Shown here piece after piece: positions 52,030-60,113 of a stretch of 64,000 nucleotides of DNA; positions within the stretch are counted from its first letter, which is position 1, and every line of letters starts with the position of its first letter. Source of the DNA: Sulfitobacter sp. CW3 (lineage in GTDB: Bacteria; Pseudomonadota; Alphaproteobacteria; Rhodobacterales; Rhodobacteraceae); contig NZ_JAHXRL010000009.1 in assembly GCF_019392245.1 (NCBI RefSeq), positions 1 to 64,000 on the forward strand, read 5' to 3'. The notes below the pieces were generated by a model. That model saw only the letters and a list, made by a program, of their open reading frames with translations. It ran no database searches and was not told the origin of the DNA. Both the position numbers and the translations under genes were made by a program.

Positions 52030-53024
52030 TGGCCCGTAAATCCCTTCAAGGTCTCTCCGGCATCGCCAAGACGATTGCAGATTCTGGTCCACGCACCTCT
52101 GAGCGCAAACCAAATACCAGCGCTCCGGCACTTGGTGCTCTCCAAGGCTCTCTATCCGCCATCCGCGAGATTGATCCAAAGCTGATTGATGAATGGGGTC
52201 CGAAAGACCGTCTTGACGGGTTTACAGCTGTAAACTCGGATGAAGAGGGGGACGGGTTCGAAGCCCTCAAGACCAGCATCGAAGAGGGAGGCCAACAGGT
52301 GCCCATCCTTGTGCGCCGCTCGAGTAGCGACGGACGATATGAGATCATTTATGGCCGCCGCCGCCTCAAGGCTTGTCGTGAATTGGGACTGAAGGTTCGC
52401 GCCAATGTCGAAGACCTTGATGACGCTTCAGCCTTACTTGCCAAGGGCCTCGAGAATGCTGCACGCCGCAATCTGTCGTTTTATGAAAAAGCGCGCTTCG
52501 CAGCCGTTATTCAGGTTGCGGGGCATAACACCAAGACGGTGCGGCAAGTCTTGAGCCTTTCAGCCCCTGGGCTATCCCACCTCACCAAAGTCACCGAGAA
52601 TGTTCCAGACGATGTCGGCGACGCCATTGGCGCTGCCCAAAAGTCAGGCCGTCCGAAGTGGACGGCGCTTGCAGACGCCTTCATCGCGAAGAAGGTTACC
52701 GCAAGCGCCGCATTTTCAATTCTCTCGAAACTGGATTCTGATCTCTCATCAGATGATCGCCTGGAGCGGCTCTTGGCAGAGATCGCCCGACGCGGTGCAC
52801 GCCCAAAAGAGGGCAGGGCGGTCACGCCCGCACCAGGCGTTACGATCAAATCTAGCAATTCTTCCGTCACCCTTGCCGTTAAAAAGACTGGCAAGGATGC
52901 CGCCTTCGGGGCATGGCTCGACCGCCATCTCGAAGACATCATCACCAAATCCTATAAGGAGTTTACAGCTGTAAACTCGCAGGATGACACCCGAGGCCAA
53001 AGCAGAAAGGAGGACGGCGAATAG
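52029..53024 (+). CDS. repB: RepB: ParB-type centromere-binding partition protein
   Basis: A 331-residue ParB-family protein. The ParB/Srx box is QQVPILVRRSSSDGRYEIIY with GRRRLKACRELG (residues 95-120), then LLAKGLENAARRNLSFYEKA and a helix-turn-helix region with TKTVRQVLSLSAPGLSHLTK. It binds parS and interacts with RepA. Two copies of the 16-base parS palindrome lie inside this reading frame, both coding Phe-Thr-Ala-Val-Asn-Ser: one at residues 65-70 and one near the C-terminus (residues 312-317). Having centromere copies in its own coding sequence is notable and suggests that local RepB spreading covers repB itself. Confidence 0.95.
   Translation: MARKSLQGLSGIAKTIADSGPRTSERKPNTSAPALGALQGSLSAIREIDPKLIDEWGPKDRLDGFTAVNSDEEGDGFEALKTSIEEGGQQVPILVRRSSSDGRYEIIYGRRRLKACRELGLKVRANVEDLDDASALLAKGLENAARRNLSFYEKARFAAVIQVAGHNTKTVRQVLSLSAPGLSHLTKVTENVPDDVGDAIGAAQKSGRPKWTALADAFIAKKVTASAAFSILSKLDSDLSSDDRLERLLAEIARRGARPKEGRAVTPAPGVTIKSSNSSVTLAVKKTGKDAAFGAWLDRHLEDIITKSYKEFTAVNSQDDTRGQSRKEDGE
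52220..52235. promoter_or_regulatory. parS-type palindrome 2, inside the 5' part of repB
   Basis: Identical to the copy at 50685 (GTTTACAGCTGTAAAC). It is translated in frame as the tail of Gly then FTAVN, in the N-terminal region of RepB. Confidence 0.85.
52961..52976. promoter_or_regulatory. parS-type palindrome 3, inside the 3' end of repB
   Basis: A third identical palindrome, in the same reading frame phase as copy 2, and with the same following bases TCG. It lies 48 bases before the repB stop. Confidence 0.85.
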
Positions 53025-53100
53025 AAAACCCCCGAAGCCGGAGCTTCGAGGGCTGCAGCGCGTAAGCGCCGTTAGACTAGACACCTAAACGGTAGCAGTC
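53025..53100 (-). ncRNA. Antisense RNA (ctRNA/incA-type) candidate in the repB-repC gap
   Basis: On the minus strand the gap ends with a rho-independent terminator: stem CGAAGC/GCTTCG with extra C-G pairs, loop TCCG, then TTTT (53025-53052 in plus coordinates). A second small hairpin (GCGC-TTAC-GCGC) is at 53058-53069. Alphaproteobacterial repABC plasmids encode a counter-transcribed RNA exactly here that represses repC and sets copy number. The 5' end is estimated; no clear promoter was fixed. Confidence 0.6.
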
Positions 53101-53166
53101 CCCGAATCATCGAACAAGAAAAAACGCTTCCGAGCGCATGGGAATTTTTTGTCTGCCGACAAAATC

Positions 53167-54228
53167 ATGAAAACAATGACAGGACTGGCTCCAAATGGAG
53201 CCCACTCGCCAGTATATTCAGCGGGGCAGCGAGATATTGCCCCGTCAAAGTGGACACTCTTGCAGGTCATAGAAGACATTCGAGAGCCCTTGGGGCTCAA
53301 GGGGACATCGATTTCCCTCCTGCGTGCCATGATCTCCTTCATCAAGGGCGATCATATTTCTGCCGCACAAGATGACGGGCATATCTGCTTTGCATCCAAC
53401 GTTGCCTTGGCAAGGCGGACACATGTTAGTGTTCAAACCGTAGAACGGCACATCACCAAACTCGTCTCTCTTGGCCTCCTGTCGCGCCGCTCCAGCGCCA
53501 ACGGTAAAAGATGGGCTCGACGGGACACAAGTGGCCGTATAGTGCTCGCCACAGGACTTTCTTTGATGCCGCTATCAGCGCGATATTCTGAATTTGTTCA
53601 AATAAATCAAACGCATAAAGAACGCGATGCTAATCTATCAATCTTACGAGACAAGTGTGCAATCGCGCTGGCAAGCCTCAAGAGGTATCTCCCGGCCCGC
53701 CCAGATCTTGAAGCCTTCTTCAACACTGCTCGAAACCTCCTGCGCAGGCGTTCGCCCGAAGAAGCTCTAACGGCCTTGTTGAAGAATATTACCACTCACA
53801 TTGAAGAAGTTACTCCTGATCAGACAGACAATTTGAGGGACACAGCCCCAAAAAATGAGGGGCACAAAGAACCTCATTTGAATCAGTCAGTTAAAGAAGA
53901 AGATTCATTTAGGATTGAAGTTGGTCCAGACGAAATGGAACGCGCCTACCCTAGACTCTGCGCTGAACTGAGAACAGCACGTAGCCAAACAGATTGTGAA
54001 CGTCGAATGAGCGATATCGCAAACCATCTCGACTTAGGTAACCTTTGGTTCGACATTAAAAAACTTGGTCCAGCAAAAACATTTATGACCCTAGGTTACT
54101 TATTAGAGCGCATAGAAAGCATTAAGAAACCTCGTGGCTATGCATTCCACTTACTGCAAGGACTTACCAATGGGACTTTGGCCTGGGACACATTGCTCCA
54201 GCCCATGAGAAGAAAAAAGAGTCTGTAG
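53167..54228 (+). CDS. repC: RepC: replication initiator of the repABC module
   Basis: A 353-residue initiator from ATG 53167; in-frame TTG 53149 and ATG 53176 are alternatives and the ribosome site is weak, fitting control by the antisense RNA. RepC features include KWTLLQVIEDIREPLGLKG, FASNVALARRTHVSVQTVER (winged helix, about residues 80-100), and the C-terminal RIEVGPDEMERAYPRLCAEL and KPRGYAFHLLQGLT segments. RepC acts mostly in cis and the origin of repABC plasmids lies within repC, so the A+T-rich middle (roughly 53580-53900) is the likely oriV. This gene makes the window part of a plasmid or chromid. Confidence 0.92.
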   Translation: MKTMTGLAPNGAHSPVYSAGQRDIAPSKWTLLQVIEDIREPLGLKGTSISLLRAMISFIKGDHISAAQDDGHICFASNVALARRTHVSVQTVERHITKLVSLGLLSRRSSANGKRWARRDTSGRIVLATGLSLMPLSARYSEFVQINQTHKERDANLSILRDKCAIALASLKRYLPARPDLEAFFNTARNLLRRRSPEEALTALLKNITTHIEEVTPDQTDNLRDTAPKNEGHKEPHLNQSVKEEDSFRIEVGPDEMERAYPRLCAELRTARSQTDCERRMSDIANHLDLGNLWFDIKKLGPAKTFMTLGYLLERIESIKKPRGYAFHLLQGLTNGTLAWDTLLQPMRRKKSL

Positions 54229-54375
54229 GGGCCGTTAGACACTGTTTTGGTTAGTAGTGCTGCCGAAAAGTGAAAGTTTCCTTCTTGTTTTAGGACCGTC
54301 TGATGGACCCTTGTGGGGTGTTCCTGACGGGTCTGGACCGGATTCCGGTCTGTCTGTCCTGACAAGGAACCTCGC

Positions 54376-54846
54376 ATGCAAACAGAAGTATTGCGCATCC
54401 TGCGCGCAGAGGCACGGTCGTGGTGGCGACATCGAGAGCTAAGAAGAACTGGTGACCTTGATGCGGCGCATCGGCTGGAACGCCAAACAATCAGCCGCGA
54501 TATTGGCTGCCTGCGGGCGGCGATCAACAACCCCAATGCCTATGTCAGCTGCGGCGGGGGAGGGACCATCCTTCACCTCGGCCTGACAACAGTCTCGCTT
54601 TACGCCCCCGTTGAACGCTTCCCACTCGCCGACTTGGCTGTCCGGCTTGGAACGCCTCTGATCGACTGCCGCACCGTTCGCGACATCATCGCCTTCGCAA
54701 ACCTGCCAAAAGTCACAATGGATGGCACGGTTGATCCAGAACCTTGGAAGTCCTCCAGCCGGATACCGCTTCTAACATATCTGGATCTTGTCGAACGCCT
54801 TGGCGCTCGTATCGTCAATGACCCGCGCATCAATCACGCGACCTAA
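54376..54846 (+). CDS. Hypothetical plasmid protein with HTH-like N-terminus
   Basis: A 156-residue protein I do not recognise. It starts MQTEVLRILRAEARSWWRHR and continues with RQTISRDIGCLRAAINNPNA, which looks like a small winged or helix-turn-helix region. The remainder has GGTILHLGLTTVSLYAPVER and no known catalytic motif. AAGGA precedes the ATG. The leader (54229-54375) contains AGTGAAAG at 54269 and a perfect palindrome GACCGGATTCCGGTC at 54336-54350. It lies between repC and ardC, in the plasmid establishment region, and could be a small regulator. Confidence 0.65.
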   Translation: MQTEVLRILRAEARSWWRHRELRRTGDLDAAHRLERQTISRDIGCLRAAINNPNAYVSCGGGGTILHLGLTTVSLYAPVERFPLADLAVRLGTPLIDCRTVRDIIAFANLPKVTMDGTVDPEPWKSSSRIPLLTYLDLVERLGARIVNDPRINHAT

Positions 54847-54889
54847 CCTAACTCCCCCAATCAAGTTCAACATCGAAAGGAGGCCAGCC

Positions 54890-55831
54890 ATGGCCCGTTC
54901 CCGCACGTCTAAATTCGACGCATCAGAAGCCATCACCAATGAACTCATCCGCATCATAGAACGCGGGGTTCTTCCTTGGCGCAAACCTTGGACCGCTGGC
55001 GGCAGTGCGCGTCCGTTGCGCCACAACTCTGAACCCTATCAGGGCGTTAACAACTTCCTGCTCACCATGCGCACGTTGATGGCCGGATATACCTCTCCGT
55101 TCTGGATGACTGTGCCGCAGGCGAATACTCTCGGAGCAAAGATCCGGAAAGGCGAACGATCGTCTGTCGTTGTTTATTATGGCCAGAGTCGAACGCAGTC
55201 GGACGATGAGCAAGACACCAATGATGGCGATACCGAAGAAGCCCGCGTCTTTCGTTTCCAGAAGTCATATCGCGTGTTCAACGCAGACCAGATTGAAGGC
55301 TTGCCGGACGCTTTTTACCCGGATGCCTGTTCGGTCCCCGATCATGCGCCATCTGCGCCATCTGCGCCAATCCCGCATATGCAGGCGTTCTTTGATGCCA
55401 TCGATATTACGACGGTCTTTGGTGGAACCGAGGCACGCTACAATCCGCCGGTCGACAAGGTGTTCATGCCAAGCATCGAGCGCTTCAAGGACCCGCTGAA
55501 CTTTTACGGGGTTTGGGCGCACGAGCTTGCTCATGCCACCAAGGCGCCGCATCGCTTGAACCGAGACTACGGTCTCAGCCGATTTGGTAACACAGCCTAT
55601 TCCCGCGAAGAGATCGTGGCCGAGTTGACGTCCTGCTTTCTGGGGCAGGAGCTTGGGTTCACTGCGCATACGCTAGAGCTGAACGCGTCGTACTTGTATC
55701 ACTGGCTGCGTGTGCTGCGCTCGGACAAGACCGCTATCTTCAAACATGCGGCCGATGCCCAGAAGGCCTGCGATTATCTGATCGCGAGGTCGGAAGCGGG
55801 CAGGGTAGGGGCCACCGATCAGGCCGCTTGA
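54890..55831 (+). CDS. ardC: ArdC-family antirestriction protein (ssDNA-binding plus zincin domain)
   Basis: From ATG 54890 (AAAGGAGG six bases upstream) the protein has 313 residues. The N-terminal ssDNA-binding domain has IIERGVLPWRKPWTAGG, LRHNSEPYQGVNNFLLTMRT, FWMTVPQANTLGAKIRKGER and VVYYGQSRT. The C-terminal zincin-like metallopeptidase has the HELAH motif in GVWAHELAHATKAPHRL, with YSREEIVAELTSCFLGQELG as the downstream Glu region. ArdC protects incoming plasmid ssDNA from restriction during conjugation. Its position next to repABC fits an early-transfer gene. Confidence 0.92.
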   Translation: MARSRTSKFDASEAITNELIRIIERGVLPWRKPWTAGGSARPLRHNSEPYQGVNNFLLTMRTLMAGYTSPFWMTVPQANTLGAKIRKGERSSVVVYYGQSRTQSDDEQDTNDGDTEEARVFRFQKSYRVFNADQIEGLPDAFYPDACSVPDHAPSAPSAPIPHMQAFFDAIDITTVFGGTEARYNPPVDKVFMPSIERFKDPLNFYGVWAHELAHATKAPHRLNRDYGLSRFGNTAYSREEIVAELTSCFLGQELGFTAHTLELNASYLYHWLRVLRSDKTAIFKHAADAQKACDYLIARSEAGRVGATDQAA

Positions 55832-55921
55832 GAAGTTTGGCTCGGTCGCAGGCGGCGGTTCTCAAAGAGTGAAAGCAAGCTTTTGGTTTTGTGTTTTCAA
55901 TTTCCTCGAAAGGACAGACCC

Positions 55922-56311
55922 ATGACCACATCCCAAGCCTCGACAACAGATCGCCCCGACATCACTGTGATTGCCGCGCACAACGATGCCTTCCGCAAAT
56001 TCGCGTGTCTTGGAACGCCTCCAAACATCGCCATTCCCGGTCGTATGCATGTCACGCGCTCGTTGATGGAAGCGGAAGACGGGTTCATGGACGAAGCAGT
56101 GAAGGCGATCGGTGAGTTTGAGGTCTTTGAGCCCGAGAATGATCCTGACGGATGCCACGACTTCGGGGCCGTGGATATTCGGGGGCAAAAGGTCTTTTGG
56201 AAAATCGATCTTTATGAAGCGGATAGCGATTTCCGGTATGGTGCTGAGACTCCTGACAACCCTGCAACCACCATGCGCGTGCTCACCATTATGATGGCAT
56301 CCGACTGGTAG
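55922..56311 (+). CDS. DUF3768 family plasmid protein
   Basis: A 129-residue protein with the DUF3768 pattern: AHNDAFRKFACLG at the N-terminus, EFEVFEPENDPDGCHDFGAV in the middle, WKIDLYEADSDFRYGAETPD and TMRVLTIMMASDW at the end. The family is widespread on alphaproteobacterial plasmids and integrative elements; its function is unknown. GAAAGGACAG precedes the ATG at 55922. The leader shares AGTGAAAG and AAGCTTTTG with other genes of this region. It is the last gene before the IS110 element. Confidence 0.85.
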   Translation: MTTSQASTTDRPDITVIAAHNDAFRKFACLGTPPNIAIPGRMHVTRSLMEAEDGFMDEAVKAIGEFEVFEPENDPDGCHDFGAVDIRGQKVFWKIDLYEADSDFRYGAETPDNPATTMRVLTIMMASDW

Positions 56312-56443
56312 GGCAGGGGGCCCAACCTCACAAACGATGCACAATCTGAAGGCCCGCTGACCCCTCCAAAGGGAAAGATGCCGTAATGGGGCTTTCGGCG
56401 AATCGGACAGGTTTCGCTTGTTTGTCAGTATGATCTGAAGTGC

Positions 56444-56525
56444 CGTTGCCCTTGATGCGCCTGCAGCGCGTCTACGAGGTCGTATGTTTCCATGCGCCTC
56501 AATTCCTAAGAATAGAAGGGCAACG
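56444..56525 (+). ncRNA. Structured leader, candidate IS110 bridge RNA segment
   Basis: CGTTGCCCTT (56444-56453) is the exact reverse complement of AAGGGCAACG (56516-56525), which covers the region just before the transposase ATG at 56528. Inside it, GATGCGC-CTGCA-GCGCGTC (56454-56472) forms a second stem with one G-U pair. IS110-group elements encode a bridge RNA upstream of the transposase, so this is a candidate; pairing also hides the ribosome site. Confidence 0.45.
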
Positions 56526-56527
56526 AC

Positions 56528-57559
56528 ATGAATGTATTTATCGGATTGGATGTATCTCTGGCAAGCACGGCGATTTGTGTGCTGGGGCCACAGGGGAGAA
56601 TTGTTGAAGAATTACAGGCGGAGAGCGAGCCTGAGGCATTGGTACGTGCAATAGCGTCATTGTCATATTCGATCGATGCGATCGGGCTCGAAGCCGGACC
56701 TTTGTCCCAATGGCTGAGCAAGGGAATGGAAGAAGCTGGCTTTGACGTGGTCATGATGGAAACACGATTAGTGAAGGCAGCCTTGAAAGCCATGCCGATC
56801 AAGACCGACAGGCGCGATGCCCAGGGCATTGCGCGCTTGCTTCAAATGGGATGGTACAGGCCCGTGCACCGCAAATCTGTGTCCTCCCAGGAAATCCGCG
56901 CGTTGCTGACGGCGCGCAAGTCAGTTCAGCAGGCCATCATCAACCTTGAGCTTTCGATGCGGGGTGTTCTGCGAAACTTCGGTCTGAAGCTCGGGCATGT
57001 CACCCGGATCAGGTACGAGGCCCGGGTGAGGGAACTGGTTGAGCAAAATGAAATCCTGTCCGCGTCGACTGAGGCTCTTCTGCGCGCGCGTTCCCAGTTG
57101 CGCGCCGAGTTGGCTGACTTGGATGCCAAAATCGCGGGTCTGACAAAACACGACGATGTTTGCCGTTTGATGATGACGATGCCGGGTGTCGGTCCGATCG
57201 TCGCCCTGACAGTCAAATCCGCGATCGATGATCCGACCCGCTTTGCGCGGTCGAAGGATGTCGGACCGTGGGCGGGACTTACGCCGAGGCGCACGCAATC
57301 CGGAGAGATGGACATCGTTGGACAAATCACGCGAGCTGGTGATCGCGGGCTCCGAACCGCGTTGTATCAGGCAGCGATGATCCTGATGCACCGTGGTGCC
57401 CCGAACTGGCTGCAATCTTGGGCACTTAAAGTAGCGCACAGGCGTGGAGCGAAGAGGGCCATGATTGCACTTGCTCGACGCATTGGCGTCGTCTTGCACC
57501 GCATGTGGATAGACGGCACGCCGTTCCGCTACACGCAGAACTCCGGCGCGACTGCATGA
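56528..57559 (+). CDS. IS110-family transposase (RuvC-like DEDD recombinase)
   Basis: The 343-residue protein begins MNVFIGLDVSLASTAICVLG, the first acidic residue of the DEDD catalytic domain, followed by GLEAGPLSQWLSKGMEEAGF and IKTDRRDAQGIARLLQMG (second and third acidic parts). The C-terminal Tnp20 domain has MTMPGVGPIVALTVKSAIDD and LTPRRTQSGEMDIVGQITRA, with the conserved Ser in QSGEMD. IS110 recombinases work with a bridge RNA that pairs with target and donor DNA. The gene is intact, so the element may be active. Confidence 0.93.
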   Translation: MNVFIGLDVSLASTAICVLGPQGRIVEELQAESEPEALVRAIASLSYSIDAIGLEAGPLSQWLSKGMEEAGFDVVMMETRLVKAALKAMPIKTDRRDAQGIARLLQMGWYRPVHRKSVSSQEIRALLTARKSVQQAIINLELSMRGVLRNFGLKLGHVTRIRYEARVRELVEQNEILSASTEALLRARSQLRAELADLDAKIAGLTKHDDVCRLMMTMPGVGPIVALTVKSAIDDPTRFARSKDVGPWAGLTPRRTQSGEMDIVGQITRAGDRGLRTALYQAAMILMHRGAPNWLQSWALKVAHRRGAKRAMIALARRIGVVLHRMWIDGTPFRYTQNSGATA

Positions 57560-57814
57560 GCGGGAAGCTTCAAGGACAATTCAGAGCGGAGGGTTGAGCT
57601 GCGCCTCATGACAGGTACGTCGAGGTCCCTTGCCGGGACGAGGTTCCTGGAGATGCCGAAGGCCCGCAAGTTATCAGCAGATGCTGAATACGCGGGAAAG
57701 ATGGGCACCCAGGACCAGATTTGGACCAGGCATAGAGTGGCAGCTATGAGGCTGACTACGGACGGAAGAACGAAGCCCGGGTAGGGGATGTCCCTCAGTC
57801 CTGATGTGCGGTTG
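57560..57814 (+). other. Structured non-coding right end of the IS110 element
   Basis: No gene is seen. Hairpins include GTCCC-TTGCC-GGGAC (57625-57639) flanked by CGAGG repeats. CCCGC and GCGGG (57663-57667 and 57692-57696) enclose TCAG/CTGA. In IS1111-type members of the family the guide RNA lies in the right end, so this region is a second candidate for it. Confidence 0.4.
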
Positions 57815-57914
57815 CAGTGAAAAAGGAAAAGTAAGCTTTTGAATTTGTGTCTTAAACTTGGTGAGGAATGAGAACTTCGCCGGGATTTTTGACTTGCCCG
57901 AAACCCTTGACAGA

Positions 57915-57946
57915 GGCCCGCCCCATTACGGAAGCGGGCCTTTTTT
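57915..57946 (+). terminator. Terminator-like hairpin in the leader of the ParB-like gene
   Basis: GGCCCGC and GCGGGCC form a seven-base-pair stem around 12 bases, followed by six T. It is 78 bases before the ParB-like ATG, so it either ends transcripts from the IS element or attenuates the gene. The stretch 57815-58023 otherwise holds no gene. Confidence 0.75.
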
Positions 57947-58023
57947 CATGTGATCCTCAAACCAGGGGATTGGTCAGGCCGTTCCGAATGTTGGAGCGGC
58001 GCAACATTTCAAAAGGACATCAC

Positions 58024-60006
58024 ATGACACATGCTCTCAAATCCATCTCGGTCGCCATTGGTGATCTCACGTCGCATCCTGCCAACGTGCGCAGCAACTC
58101 GCCTGAAACTTACGAGACAGAGGCTATCGCTCACCTCACGGCCAGCATCGGCGTCCTGGGCATCATACAGCCGCTGCTTGTGCAAAAGATCGATGGCAAG
58201 TTCGGCGTGTTGGCAGGAGGTCGACGTCACGCCGCCTTGAACGAACTGGTCGCTGACAAGACCGCCAAGGGCTTCACCAACAAAACCAAGATCGAATGTC
58301 GCTTGGTGCCGGACAACTGCGATGTGACCACGGCCCTATCGTTGGCCGAGAACATCACCCAAGCCCCGATGAACGCCATCGACGAGTTTGAGGCATTTGC
58401 GCGTATGATGGAAGTCGATGGGCAGTCACCTGAGACGATTGCCAAGACGTTCGGCACCACAGTCGCCGCTGTCAAAGGTCGCCTACGCTATGGCCTCATA
58501 CATCCCGACATCCGCGCGGCAGCCCGCGCCAAGGACATCACGCTCGATACCATGAAGGCTTTTGCGGATCATCCCAGCCAGGCCGTGCAGCTTGAGGTGT
58601 ACGAGGCTCTAACAAGCGATGACAGCTATGTGCAGGCCTATACAGTGCGTCAGGCGCTCAAAACCCGCGGTGTGCAGGTGAGCGACGATATCGGGGCTTT
58701 CGTGCGCGAGGACTATGAGGCGCGGGGTGGTCCCATCGCTGCCGATCTCCTCGAGGAGCATTCGGTATTGGAAGATACAGCACTGGTCGAGGCCATCATG
58801 GTCGAAAAACTCACCGCCGCCGCCGAAGAGGCACGGGTCCAAATGGGGTTTGCGTGGGCCGAGGCGTTGGTGCGCTACGACTATGGAGCGATGGCAGACT
58901 ATGGCCGCGTCTATCCCGGTCCGGTCGAGCCTGACGCCGCTGGTCAAAAGCGCGTGGATGAGATCACCGAGGAGCTCGAGAAACTCCAACTCGACATGGA
59001 GGACGAGACCCTCGAAACGCATGCCTACAACGCCATCTACGACCGCGTGGATGCGCTCGAAGAAGAGGCGCGGGATCTGCAGGAGGCCTATAGTGCCGAA
59101 GACCTTGCGCGTGCTGGCGTCATCGCATCCTGGTCGAACGGCAAGATTACCCTGCATGTCGGTTTGGTGCGGCCAGAGGACAAGCCTGAGGCGACATCAC
59201 AGGCAGCAAGCGCTGCTGGCCCATCCACCGACGTAGACGGACAGGGCGCAGATGCAATCGTCTACCCAGCATCGCTGACCCAAGACCTCAAGACAGAGCG
59301 GGCAATGGCCCTCGGAGCGGCGATGACGCTGCATCCGGAAGCCACGCTTGATCTGACATTGTTTAAGCTGGTCACGGACGTGCTTGGCGGCATGAGCGTA
59401 ACCCACGCTGTCAAGGTCGAGGCCCGCAAAGAATACCGCAGCCACGCCAAGATGGACGAGATCGATAGCACATCACTGGAACAGGTGGCCGAGGCGCATG
59501 ACGCACTCGATCTGTCCTGGGCGGATGAGGCGAAGTCTCCGGCAGATCAGTTTGCATCGTTCCGTGCCCTTGAGGCGGGCGAGAAGGCCAAACTGGTCGC
59601 CTATGCCACGGCCAGCACCACGCAAACCTGTTTTGCCCGCAGCGCTCAGGGCGACAGCCTAATGCATGACTTCGAGATCGAGGTGATGCCTGACATTCGC
59701 GCGCATTGGACGCCAAACGCGGCGCTGTTCAACCGGTTCAAAAAGGCATGGCTGCTTAAAATCCTTGGTGAAGAGCTCGGCCTTGCGCAGGAGGCGGTGA
59801 CGCTTGCCTCCATGAGCAAGAAGGAGATCGTCGCCTTTTGCGACAAGCTCTTTGCCGAGCCCTTTGCGACCCTCACGGAGGCGCAGCTCCGGGCGGTTGC
59901 GGCCTGGTGCCCGCCGATGATGCAAACGACCGGTGGCGTCAGCTCGGCTGTCGATGCGGAAGAAAGCGCCGCTCAAACCGAGACGGTTCAAGCGAAAGCC
60001 GCCTGA
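58024..60006 (+). CDS. Large ParB/RepB/Spo0J-domain plasmid protein
   Basis: A 660-residue protein. The N-terminal ParB/Srx domain (residues 1-190) has GDLTSHPANVRSNSPETYE, GVLGIIQPLLVQKIDGKFGV with the GGRRHAALNEL box, and the ALSLAENITQAPMNAIDEFE motif that leads to a KorB-like helix-turn-helix (TIAKTFGTTVAAVKGRLRYG). The long C-terminal part is acidic and helical (EELEKLQLDMEDETLETHAY), with no known catalytic motif. Such oversized ParB-like proteins occur on alphaproteobacterial plasmids and integrative elements next to ArdC, DUF3768 and helicase-methylase genes, probably in plasmid maintenance or gene regulation. It is distinct from RepB. AAAAGGACATCAC precedes the ATG. Confidence 0.87.
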   Translation: MTHALKSISVAIGDLTSHPANVRSNSPETYETEAIAHLTASIGVLGIIQPLLVQKIDGKFGVLAGGRRHAALNELVADKTAKGFTNKTKIECRLVPDNCDVTTALSLAENITQAPMNAIDEFEAFARMMEVDGQSPETIAKTFGTTVAAVKGRLRYGLIHPDIRAAARAKDITLDTMKAFADHPSQAVQLEVYEALTSDDSYVQAYTVRQALKTRGVQVSDDIGAFVREDYEARGGPIAADLLEEHSVLEDTALVEAIMVEKLTAAAEEARVQMGFAWAEALVRYDYGAMADYGRVYPGPVEPDAAGQKRVDEITEELEKLQLDMEDETLETHAYNAIYDRVDALEEEARDLQEAYSAEDLARAGVIASWSNGKITLHVGLVRPEDKPEATSQAASAAGPSTDVDGQGADAIVYPASLTQDLKTERAMALGAAMTLHPEATLDLTLFKLVTDVLGGMSVTHAVKVEARKEYRSHAKMDEIDSTSLEQVAEAHDALDLSWADEAKSPADQFASFRALEAGEKAKLVAYATASTTQTCFARSAQGDSLMHDFEIEVMPDIRAHWTPNAALFNRFKKAWLLKILGEELGLAQEAVTLASMSKKEIVAFCDKLFAEPFATLTEAQLRAVAAWCPPMMQTTGGVSSAVDAEESAAQTETVQAKAA

Positions 60007-60113
60007 TCCAATGAGGTGACCCGTGCTTGGAAACAATCAGACGCGGGTCATCCGACTCCCCAACAACTCCCAGAAACATGCGGCTCAGACCGCCGTTTAT
60101 GAAAGACATCCCC

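Larger units (their letters stand above)
56330..57810 (+). mobile_element. IS110-family insertion sequence (ends approximate)
   Basis: The element consists of one transposase gene with about 200 bases of structured non-coding DNA before it and about 250 after it. The right limit must lie before about 57815, where sequence similar to the leader at 55855-55900 (GCGGTT, then AGTGAAA, then AAGCTTTTG) resumes. IS110 elements lack terminal inverted repeats, so exact ends cannot be set by eye. It sits between the DUF3768 and ParB-like genes without breaking either. Confidence 0.6.

Noticed and set aside
54788..54889. N-terminal extension of ardC back to 54788
   Set aside because: It overlaps the upstream gene, and AAAGGAGG six bases before ATG 54890 gives the normal ArdC start.
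57868..58023. N-terminal extension of the ParB-like gene back to 57868
   Set aside because: It would read through the terminator hairpin at 57915; the AAAAGGACATCAC ribosome site fixes ATG 58024.
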